Below are positions 49,041 through 64,000 of a DNA stretch of 64,000 nt, one piece after another. How positions within the stretch are numbered: the first letter of the stretch is position 1; each line of letters begins with the position of its first letter. Source of the DNA: Eimeria necatrix (taxonomy: Eukaryota; Apicomplexa; Conoidasida; Eucoccidiorida; Eimeriidae). The DNA is taken from assembly GCF_000499385.1 (NCBI RefSeq), contig NW_013654536.1, positions 41,001 through 105,000 on the forward strand, given 5' to 3'. A program made the translations under genes and the position numbers. A model generated the notes under the pieces. It saw nothing but the letters and a program-made list of their open reading frames with translations, did not search any database and had not been told where the DNA came from.

Positions 49041-49492
49041 GGTGCTGCTGCAGCAGGTGCTGCTGCAGCAGGTGCTGCTGCAGCAGGTGCTGCTGCTGCG
49101 GGTGCAGCTGCAGGTGCACAGCTGTGGCTGCAGGTGCTGCTGCTGCTGCAGTTGCTGCTGCTGCTGCTGCTGCAGCTGCTGCTGCAGCTGCTGAGGCGGC
49201 GGAAGAAAGTTATGCCGCCCAGAGTCAAAAGGAAACCAACGAGCACATAAAATGGAGCAGCAGCAGTCAGGCAGCAGCAGCAGCTAGGCAGCAGCAGCAG
49301 CCAGGCAGCAGCAGCAGCCAGGCAGCAGCAGCAACGAACAGGCAGGAGGCGTTTTTCCAGCAGCAGCAGCAGCAGCAGCAGGAACAGCAGCAGCACGAGC
49401 AGCAGCAGCAGCAGGAGCTGACCTGGGCGGCCTCGTCTACGACGACGACATCGAAGGGCAGCGGCCGTTCCTTATCAGCAGCATCCCCGCCT

Positions 49493-49539
<47 letters not shown>

Positions 49540-49696
49540 CCTGGCGAGCCGCTGCAGCGCAGGATCTGCTGCTCCTGCGCAAGTGGCAAAAACAATTGGA
49601 GCTGCTGCGAGGGTTTCTCGAAGAGCTTTCTTTTGCTGCTGCTGCAGCTCCTTGCGGAGGCGCTTGGCTTCTGCGCGCAGCTCGCGGCGCCGCTCC

Positions 49697-49743
<47 letters not shown>

Positions 49744-49914
49744 GCCAAGCTCGCGCAGCACGCTGTCCAGCTCATTCTTCAAGTCCCTCAAAAGCTCTCC
49801 AGAGTCACTTTTAAATTGCTGCTGCTCCAAACAAAATGCTGCCAGCTGCTCGTCCACCCGCGCGGGGTGGCCTATTCGCACGCAGCGCCGCAGCTGCTGC
49901 AGCAGCAGCTGCCC

Positions 49915-49970
<56 letters not shown>

Positions 49971-50063
49971 TGCCGCTGCCGCTGCTGCTGCCGCCGCTGC
50001 TGCTGCTGCCACTGCTGCCGCCGCCGCCGCTGCCGCCGCTGCTGCTGCCGCTGCTGCTGCTGC

Positions 50064-50099
<36 letters not shown>

Positions 50100-50864
50100 A
50101 GCAGGCCCTGGCCACTGCAAGGCAGCGCTCGAGGAGGTTGTCCACAGCGACGTTGCTGGGGGCGACGGCGAGGACGCGGCAGCCTGCTGCCAGCAGCTGC
50201 AGCAGCAGCTCAACTGCAGCAGCAGTTTTGCCAGTGCCGGGGGGCCCGTGGATTAAAGCCAAGTCCAGAGAAAGCAGCCCCAAGTAAACAGCTTGCTGCT
50301 GCTGCTGCGTCAGCCCCGGGCTGAACCAGGGGCCCCCGGGGGCCCCTGCTGCTTGCTGCTGCAGCGCTGCTGCTGGCAGCAGCACTTCGCGCCAGTCCCG
50401 CAGCAGCGGCTCGCCCCGCGCGCCCGCCGCCCCTGCTGCTGCTGCTGCTGCAGCAGCAGCAGCAGCAGCAGCAGCGGGCCCCGTGCTGCCAGCAGCAGCA
50501 GCAGCAGGAAACGGCAAGAACCGGGGCCGAGACTTCCCGAAGCAAACTGCCACCAAGTGCTGCGCGGGGCTGCTCTCTGAGCTGTCCAGCAGCAAACGGC
50601 GCAGCGCAGCTTTTTGTCTTTTAATTGTAACTTCATTGGCCACCAAACAAAGGGTATAGACGGGGCCCCAGGGGCCCCCGGGGGGCCCCCCCGGGGGCCC
50701 CCCCGGGCTGCTGCAGCCAAGCTTCAGCAGCAGCTTCGTCAAAAGCCACACTTATTCCCCAAGGAAGAATCTTGTGGACAACTCCAGAGGCCACTGCGCT
50801 GCTGCTGCCAGCAATGGGCCTGTCGTGGGGGAAAACGCCCACAATGTCCCCCGGGGAGAGCCGG

Positions 50865-50912
<48 letters not shown>

Positions 50913-51151
50913 GGGGAGGAGTGCAGCTGCTGCAGCGCAGCACGCTTGCAGGTAAAAGACACCAGCGTGCGGCCATATAAGCCAGAAGTCACTTCAGTCA
51001 CAACGAGCCGCGGCAGCGCCACGCCGGAGTCCGCGAGCTGCTGCAGCGAGAGGCTCTGCAGCAGCTCCTCGAGTTCAGCTTTTTCTGCTGCTGCTTCCTC
51101 GCTCAGCAGCGCCTCGTGCAGCTCCACAAACTCCTCCACGGCGCTCCCCAT
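46490..51151 (-). CDS. IGHMBP2/SMUBP2-type SF1 helicase with R3H and AN1 domains
   Basis: Minus-strand exons: 51151 to 49423 (one frame change, see below), 48963-48088, and about 47839-46490, giving roughly 1,300 residues. Motifs in order: G-P-P-G-T-G-K-T (Walker A, near 50240), D-E-A-A-Q (motif II, exon end 49423), [25 protein letters not shown] and [11 protein letters not shown]. The last exon carries an R3H domain ([19 protein letters not shown]) and an AN1 zinc finger ending [10 protein letters not shown]. This is the full IGHMBP2 layout: an ATP-driven 5'-3' RNA/DNA helicase linked to translation and tRNA/rRNA handling. A Gly/Pro collagen-like linker from GGGGCCCC repeats separates helicase and R3H, and Ser, Ala and Gln runs interrupt loops. 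The reading frame shifts by one base within the G/C run at 50661-50707. The acceptor of the last exon is tentative. Confidence 0.88.
47345..47755. repeat. GGGGCCCC-type tract coding a Gly/Pro-rich linker
   Basis: Dozens of GGGGCCCC/CCCCGGGG units with short interruptions. Stop-free in several frames; in the helicase frame it reads as G-P-P-G and G-A-P-G repeats. Confidence 0.9.
50661..50707. repeat. G/C run at the helicase frame change
   Basis: Runs of 4 to 8 G or C. Frame a carries the N-terminal beta-barrel region (I-S-V-A-F-D-E) up to this run; frame b carries the next conserved block ([10 protein letters not shown]) directly after it. No GT..AG pair fits between them. Confidence 0.8.
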
Positions 51152-52302
51152 TGCAGCAGCAAACGCAGTGGACCACTCAAGTGGACCACTGGTCCTTTCT
51201 GGCGGCCGCTGGCTGGCGGGAGGGCGCCTGCGGGAGGCGCCGCCCAGCTCCGCGCGAAGACCCCCCCCAAACCGCGCCCATTGAACTGCCTACGAAGTGA
51301 TCACCCAGTCCGTTGAATGCAGCTTCTCAAATGATGCGGATTTGCAAAAAAGAATTCAAAAAGGCCGCAGGTTTCTCCCCAAAAAGTCCAAGTTCCTCCG
51401 GGCGGCTCCCGAAGTCCAAGGCGCAGTGTCGGCTGTCCGGCGGTACAATAGGAAACGCCTGCGCCAGGTGCTGCCAATTATATCTTTTTGGAATTCACAA
51501 TTAACATTAAAATAAATAATAAAAAGAATAAATATAACAATAAAGAAAATGATGAACTTTTACTGCGGGAAGTCCCGTTGGGGGCTCCGCTCAGAGCAGC
51601 TTCCGCCTGCATGCGCCTTCTCGCTGCAGCAGCTGCCAGCGACAGTCCGCACGACAAATCGAGCAGATTTCTCCAATTTTCGTCTTTTTAAACTTCTTCA
51701 GCATCAGTTATGCCGCATTTAAAGGTAATTTCACGAAAAATAAACAGCATTTGGGTCATTTGGCCCCTCCAGCCGCCAGGCCATTCGAGTTCGGCGCTGG
51801 AAGCGGCAGTTCAAGTTTTCGTGCAGTGTCTGTACACCCCAATTGAGCCGCCAAATGCTCACAAAAGACTTTTCTAGCGGCCAGTTTTAGAAGAGTTATA
51901 ATACAACTAAATTAATTTACTCTAATATAGTGTTTGGAGTTGTTATTAGATTAAAAAAATGTAAATTTATATTAAAAATATTTCTTTTAATGGTAATTCT
52001 GCCGTATTAGTAGATAAAATTTAAATCCAGTAAGATCTCGTATATTTGGAACTATTCCTAAATTAAGTCTCTCAATAATGGCAAATTCAGCTGCGCCGAG
52101 GGGCCAGCTGCAGCAGCTGCAGCAGCAGCAGCAGCAGCTAAATTGCCGAACGACTGCTGCTGCTGGTGCTATTGCTGCCGCTGCTGCTGTTGCAACTGCT
52201 GCTGCTGCAGCTGCTGCTGCTTCTGCTGCTGCTGCTGGCCTCAACGCAGGCCTGGTGCAGCAGGGGCTGCTGCGGAGCTGCTGCGCACGCCCCTGCTGCA
52301 CT

Positions 52303-52336
<34 letters not shown>

Positions 52337-53064
52337 CTGCTGGCCCAGGGCAGCAGCAAACAAATAAAAACCAAGCAGCAAAAAACATTTTTAATTTCAA
52401 TTAAAAAGGGCCTGAGGTCTAAGCAGCTCGAATTAAAAATGGAATAAAAAAAGAAATTGAATTTCATTTTAATTCCATTTTTAATTCTAGTTTGAACTGC
52501 AGTTCAAATCTGAACTTCAACTCTACTGCGAAACAAAATTTAAACTTCAAATCCAAACTCTAACTCTAATCTTTATTCAAATTCAAATTAAAACTCAAAT
52601 TTAAATTTAAATTTAAAATCAAATTTAAATTTAAATTTAAATTTAAATTTAAATTTAAATTTAAATTTGATTTTAAATTTGAATTTAAATTCAACTTCCA
52701 ATTAAGTCTGTAGTTCCAATTCGAGTTCCAGGCCAAATTCAATTTGGATTCAAATTCAGTTTTAAATCTAATTCAAATTAAATTGGATTTAAATTTAAAT
52801 TTAATTTTAAATTTAATTTTAAATTTAATTTTAAATTTAATTTTAAATTTAATTTTAAATTTAATTTCAAATTTAATTTTAAATCCAATTCAATTTGAAA
52901 CTCAGTTTCGAATTTGAATTTGAATTTTTGTTCAAGTTGAATTTCTGATTCGAATTCGTCTTCTCATTGAATTTCTTTTTTTAAATTTAATTTTAAATAA
53001 AACTTTTGATTTAAAAATAAATAAAAAGAATTTAATTCAAGTTTTAATTCAAGTTCAGATCCAG
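51152..53064. other. AT-rich spacer between helicase and SRP receptor genes
   Basis: Contains the upstream region of the helicase gene, a CAG-rich block (52090-52360) and long AT-rich repeats. Frames in 51987-52467 are built from CAG runs and show no domain. Confidence 0.5.
52560..52990. repeat. AAATTT palindromic hexamer tract
   Basis: Repeats of AAATTT and TTTTAAATTTAA with interspersed GAATT units. Self-complementary throughout, so it could form cruciforms. Confidence 0.9.
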
Positions 53065-59878
<6,814 letters not shown>

Positions 59879-59883
59879 TGGCT

Positions 59884-59937
<54 letters not shown>

Positions 59938-60047
59938 GAGTCCGAGTCAAGATTGCTGCTGCTGCGGAGACAGACGCAGGCAGCGGCTGCAAAGCGGCAC
60001 CACAGGAGGCCCCGAGAAGCGGCGCGCGCAGAGCCAGGCAAAGCTGC

Positions 60048-60869
60048 TAGGGTTTAGGGTTTAGGGTTTAGGGTTTAGGGTTTAGGGCCGGCGCTGCATG
60101 CGAGTTGCGAGCCGCGGCGCTGCCGCCTCCGCCTGAAAAGAAGAGAACTGAGGGTTTAGGGTTTCGGATTCAGCAGGCGGCGCCCTAGGGTTTAGGGTTT
60201 AGGGTTTAGGGTTTAGAGACATTGGAAGAATAAACCCTCAGCTGCAGCAACCCCGGAATGGCAGCTCTCGGGTCTGCGCGGGGGCCCCCGGCGCCAGCGC
60301 GGAGGCTTCTGCTTGAAAATGCTTCAAATAAAGTTCAATTTCTTTTTATTTATTTAATTTTATTCTTTTTAAATATTATTGCGAACAAAAAGAGCCATTT
60401 TGAGCCCTAGTGACGCCCCATCGGCTGAGGTGTACATACACCGGCGCCGCTGCGCCGTCTGCAGACACCGCGAACTGTCTGTACACCCGGCGCGCCTCCG
60501 CCGTTTTCCGACTATTTGTTCCATCTATTCATTAATTACTTATTTATTTTTCATTTACTTTTTGCTTTTTGCAGAATCATTTGTTTTGTCTCGCCAGTTC
60601 ACCTGCTGCAGCTGCTGCAGCAGATGCTCGAGCCCAGCAGTCGGCAGCAGCGCAGCGCGCCCACAGTTTGTGGTTCAGGGTTTAGGGTTTAGGGTTTAGG
60701 GTTTAGGGTTTGGCGGGCCTGTAGGTAACACTGGCCACTCCACGTTCACAATGGCCCCAGAAAGCAGCTGAGGAAACAGCAGCGCCAACTCAAACTACAA
60801 AGAACCGAAGTGACCCGGAGGCCTAGGGTTTAGGGTTTAGGGTTTAGGGTTTAGGGTTTAGGGTTTAGG
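60048..60869. repeat. Four telomere-like AGGGTTT arrays
   Basis: AGGGTTT units at 60048-60088, 60187-60217, 60677-60712 and 60823-60869, all in the same orientation and opposite to the arrays at 58611-58831. Confidence 0.95.
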
Positions 60870-60959
60870 TTTCCAGGCTTTTGAAAGGCTCCACAGCAAG
60901 CCACAGCCAGCAAACCCTACCGGGCAAACCCGAGTCTCTCCTTTTTGCTGTCGAAAACC

Positions 60960-61660
60960 CTTTGGGGCCCCCCTAACCCTTTTGGGGCCCCCCGGGGGCC
61001 CCCTTAACCCATGGGGGTCTTGGGGGGCCCCTGTGGGGCCCCTGTGGGGCCCCTCGAGGGCCTCTAGGAGGCTTCGAGGGGCCCTTTGGGGCCCCCCGGG
61101 GCCCTCCAGAGGGCCCACAGGGGGCCCCTTGGGGGCCCCTAAGGACCCTTTTGGGGGCTTCTTGGGGGCTTTTGGGCTCCCTGGGGGCCCCTGTACCCTT
61201 TATGGGGCCCTCTGGGGGCCCCCCTGGGGGCCCCAAAGGGTTGATGCTGCCCTTGGGGGCCCCTGCTGCTGCAATTCGATTTGTGGCATTAAATTCCCTT
61301 CTTTTAAATCATTTATTGATCGGTTGATGCTGCCCTTGGGGGCCCCTGCTGCTGCAATTCGATTTGTGGCATTAAATTCCCTTCTTTTAAATCATTTATT
61401 GATTTATCTTTATTGCCAAATTATAATAAAGAAAAGAATTTCCCTCAAAGAGGGGCCCCACACTTGGGGGCCCCCAGCTAGGGGCCCCCAAGTGCGAGGC
61501 CCCAGTTGGGGCCCCTCTAGCGCATTAGGTACCCACAAAGGGGCCCCTCGCAGCAGCAGGGGCCCCTCGTGAAGGGGCCCCCTGGGGGCCCCCCGGGGGC
61601 CCCCGGGGGGCCCCCTGGGGGCCCCTTGGGGGCCCCTTGGGGGCCCCCGGAGGGCACTTC
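60960..61660. repeat. GGGGCCCC-rich region
   Basis: Repeated GGGGCCCC and GGGGGCCCC units in two blocks either side of an AT-rich piece. Open frames here (for example 60982-61572) are repeat artefacts. Confidence 0.85.
61239..61404. repeat. Exact 83-bp tandem duplication
   Basis: Bases 61239-61321 recur at 61322-61404, starting GGTTGATGCTGCCC and ending TTTATTGAT. Confidence 0.93.
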
Positions 61661-61870
61661 ATGGTAAGGGGCCCCTAGGGGCAGCAGCCTTTTTATTGGA
61701 GGGCCCCTGGGGGCCAGCCAATGGAAAGGCTGCTGCTGTTGTTCTTTTGCTGCTGCTTTTTTGGAAACTGTTTTTGCTGCTGTTATTCTCTTTAACTTTA
61801 TTTTGCATTTTTAAATTAGAAATCAGACCTGCTGCCAGCCTCGAGAGCAGCGGGAGCAGCAACAGCAGCC

Positions 61871-61902
<32 letters not shown>

Positions 61903-62147
61903 CCCAGCAGCAGCAAAAGCTGCTGCAGCAGCAGCAGCACTCTGCTGCAGCAGCGCGGCAGCAACAGGCAGCAGGCAGCTGCGCTGGAGGCCTCTGGCAG
62001 CAGCAATTAGAGCGAAAAATGGACAGCAGCAGCAACAGAGCAGCAGCAAATAAGCAAACAAAAGATTAAAAAGAAATAAAAGCAATAATTAATTATTTAT
62101 TTTCAATTTTAAATGAAAAATAAAATTAAAAATCACGAACATGTCAC

Positions 62148-62219
62148 GGGCGGATGGTGTAGTGGTATCACGCCTGATTTGCATTCAGGAGGTCCCGGGA
62201 TCAATCCCCGGTCCGTCCA
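62148..62219 (+). tRNA. tRNA-Ala (anticodon UGC), copy 1
   Basis: A 72-nt cloverleaf. Acceptor stem GGGCGGA pairs with TCCGTCC, including the G3:U70 wobble that marks alanine tRNA, with discriminator A at 62219. The anticodon arm is CCTGA-TTTGCAT-TCAGG, anticodon TGC; the T stem is CCGGG/CCCGG. The T loop reads ATCAATC, so position 54 is A where T is usual. A TTTT run about ten bases downstream can end Pol III transcription. No intron; CCA is not encoded. Confidence 0.92.
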
Positions 62220-62364
62220 CTTATTTCACTTTTCTATCGACAGCAGCAGCAACAGAGCAGCAGCAAATAAGCAAACAAAAGATTAAAAAGAAATAAAAGC
62301 AATAATTAATTATTTATTTTCAATTTTAAATGAAAAATAAAATTAAAAATCACGAACATGTCAC

Positions 62365-62436
62365 GGGCGGATGGTGTAGTGGTATCACGCCTGATTTGCA
62401 TTCAGGAGGTCCCGGGATCAATCCCCGGTCCGTCCA
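62365..62436 (+). tRNA. tRNA-Ala (anticodon UGC), copy 2
   Basis: Identical to copy 1, exactly 217 bp downstream in a tandem duplication, with the same flanks and the same downstream TTTT. Two truly separate genes would double the dose of this isoacceptor; a collapse or duplication error in assembly is the alternative. Confidence 0.9.
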
Positions 62437-63160
62437 CTTATTTCACTTTTCTATTTTTGAAATTAAAATAAAATTAGTTTTTGTTTTAAATTTTAAAATT
62501 AAAATAAAAATGATTTTCTTCTTTGTTTTCGAATTCAAATCCGCTTCATTTAAACCCGGAGAGCTGCGTGTACACCCCAGCGTCCGGGCTCTCAGCTGTA
62601 CGTACACCCGGGATCGCCAAACTCAAAAATTAACTCCAAAGTTGAATTTTACATTTTATTTCTTTTATTTAAACAAAAAAGTTCTTTTATTTCTAATTTT
62701 AAATCATTTTTAAATCATTTTCCACTCAGCATTTGCTCGCAAGGCCCCAGTGAGGCCCCCGGGAACTCTTTCTTGGGGCCCCCCTGGGGGCCCCCCAATC
62801 TGTACCCTCTAGGGCCCCTTGGGGGCCCCCTCAGAGCCCTTTTAGGGGCCCCTGGGGGCCCCCTTAAGGGCCCCTTCTTTTAGGGTTTGTTTGGGTTTAG
62901 GAATTTGAGAAGAAGACCCGGAAAAGTGTATTTAAGAAGAAATGGATTTATTTCAAAGTTGGGAAAAGTCGGGAAGATGAGCTGAATTGATTTTAAGTTG
63001 TTTATTGACTATTTATTTTATTTTGTTTTGTTTTATTTTGTTTTTATTTTTTTGTTTTATTTTATTTTTTAATTCTTTTCTTTTTATTTCTTTTTCCTTC
63101 TCCCCTTTTTCCTCTTCTCTGCTGCTCCCCGGGGGCCCCCTTGGCGCTCTTTGGGGCACT

Positions 63161-63191
<31 letters not shown>

Positions 63192-63368
63192 AAGGCTGCT
63201 ACGAGTTGAATTGAAAAGCGACAAAGGAAGCAGCAACAGCAGCAGCAGCAGCAGCAACAGCGGCTGCAGCAGCAGCAGCAGCATCTGGGGAGGAGGACCG
63301 CGAAATCTCACTCTCAGAGCGCACAGCAGCAGCAGCAGCAGCAGCAGCAGCTGCAGCAGCAGCGACAG

Positions 63369-63399
<31 letters not shown>

Positions 63400-63524
63400 G
63401 CAGCAGCATTAATTCATTATTCCCTCCAGCCTCAGAGTTCTGCTGCGGAGGCGACGCACAAAAAAGAATAAATGAATAAATGAAACAAATAAAAATAAAA
63501 TTATAAAAAGCTATAAATAACAGT

Positions 63525-63529
<5 letters not shown>

Positions 63530-63600
<71 letters not shown>

Positions 63601-63602
63601 AT
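63530..63602. repeat. (AAAT)n microsatellite
   Basis: About 17 uninterrupted AAAT units. Confidence 0.97.
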
Positions 63603-63700
63603 GGAAATATAAAGAAAACAAAAGGCAAGCAGCAGCAAAACCCTTTTGGGTTTTCTTTTCAAAAAGACAAAAAGAAAAAAATGAGTCAAAGAAACCCCGT

Positions 63701-63776
63701 GAGCTGTCTGTACACCTCAGAGCTGCCTATACACCCCAGAGCTCCCTATACACCCCAGAGCTGCCTATACACTCCA
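63701..63776. repeat. Four 19-bp tandem units related to the GTGTAC element
   Basis: Units at 63701, 63720, 63739 and 63758 follow the pattern GAGCTGYCTRTACACCCCA. They resemble one half of the dispersed GTGTACGTACACC near-palindrome. Confidence 0.9.
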
Positions 63777-63890
63777 GATTAAATTTAATTTTAAATTTAA
63801 TTTTAAATTTAATTTTAAATTTAATTCAATATGAAATTCAGTGTCTCCGCCTTTTTGCTTCCAAACGCCTCGCCTTTTAAACGCCGAGAA

Positions 63891-63959
<69 letters not shown>

Positions 63960-64000
63960 GCTGCTCCCCAGCAGCGCATTATTGAAAATTAAGCGAAGTT

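Larger units (their letters stand above)
59879..62021. other. Upstream region of the SRP receptor gene and repeat-rich spacer
   Basis: CTG run directly upstream of the SRP receptor ATG (59884-59936), four telomere-like arrays, two GTGTAC elements (60429-60442, 60476-60489), a GGGGCCCC region (60960-61660) and a CAG-rich block (61850-62010). No coding frame supported. Confidence 0.5.
62022..62455. repeat. Exact 217-bp tandem duplication carrying a tRNA gene
   Basis: Bases 62022-62238 recur from 62239 to about 62455, including the tRNA-Ala gene and its flanks. Confidence 0.93.
62456..64000. other. Repeat-rich right end without genes
   Basis: Contains AT-rich DNA, GTGTAC elements near 62566 and 62595, a GGGGCCCC block (62745-62875), CAG runs (63162-63410, 63892-63960) and simple repeats. 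No coding frame supported. Confidence 0.5.

Noticed and set aside
49124..50287. 387-codon plus-strand frame rich in Leu and Ser
   Set aside because: Antisense to helicase motifs; apparent membrane segments are poly-Leu from CTG repeats.

Overview
The window looks like nuclear DNA of a coccidian apicomplexan, most probably an Eimeria species. Four things point there: intron-rich genes for apicomplexan protein families (an ApiAT-type transporter, a carbonic-anhydrase-related protein of the eta type); very abundant CAG/CTG repeats giving runs of Ala, Gln, Ser, Leu or Cys in all frames; interstitial copies of the telomere-type heptamer AAACCCT/AGGGTTT; and a sharp switch from repeat-poor to repeat-rich DNA near 32.5 kb. 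That switch matches the P (feature-poor) and R (repeat-rich) segments reported for Eimeria tenella chromosome 1. Species and function are inferred from sequence alone. Exon structures were built by hand from splice signals, reading-frame continuity and family resemblance.

Repeat-poor part (1 to about 32.5 kb). A SET-PHD-Tudor chromatin protein (+, 5' end off or near the left edge) is followed by a GPI-anchored carbonic-anhydrase-related protein (+), a four-exon ApiAT-family amino-acid transporter (-), an unknown protein with degenerate TGTP repeats (-), and an 11-exon gene (+) that fuses a SAM-dependent methyltransferase, a TPR region and a Gfo/Idh/MocA-type NAD(P)-binding oxidoreductase. Gene-free spacers of 2 to 5 kb separate them. 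A Q-SNARE (syntaxin) gene (-) straddles the compositional border: its first exon is full of homopolymer runs and its last four are not.

Repeat-rich part (about 32.5 to 64 kb). Three large minus-strand genes can be read through the repeats: a 7-exon gene for an 853-residue protein with a signal peptide and coiled coil that I do not recognise; an IGHMBP2/SMUBP2-type SF1 helicase with R3H and AN1 domains; and a 13-exon gene for the signal recognition particle receptor alpha subunit (494 residues, nearly every junction resolved). Two identical tRNA-Ala(UGC) genes lie in a 217-bp tandem duplication near the right end. Between and inside these genes are CAG/CTG microsatellites, TGCA, GCTA, AAATTT and GGGGCCCC tracts, telomere-like arrays and several minisatellites.

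The genes belong to unrelated processes (chromatin, surface/rhoptry, nutrient uptake, secretion, nucleic-acid handling), and nothing suggests operon-like organisation. The most unusual signals concern splicing: exact tandem duplications that copy a 5' splice site (six times) or a 3' splice site (twice), a dispersed near-palindrome GGTGTACGTACACCCC that coincides with several exon borders, TGCA tracts ending in splice acceptors, and telomere-like arrays inside introns, one of them with a GC-AG border.
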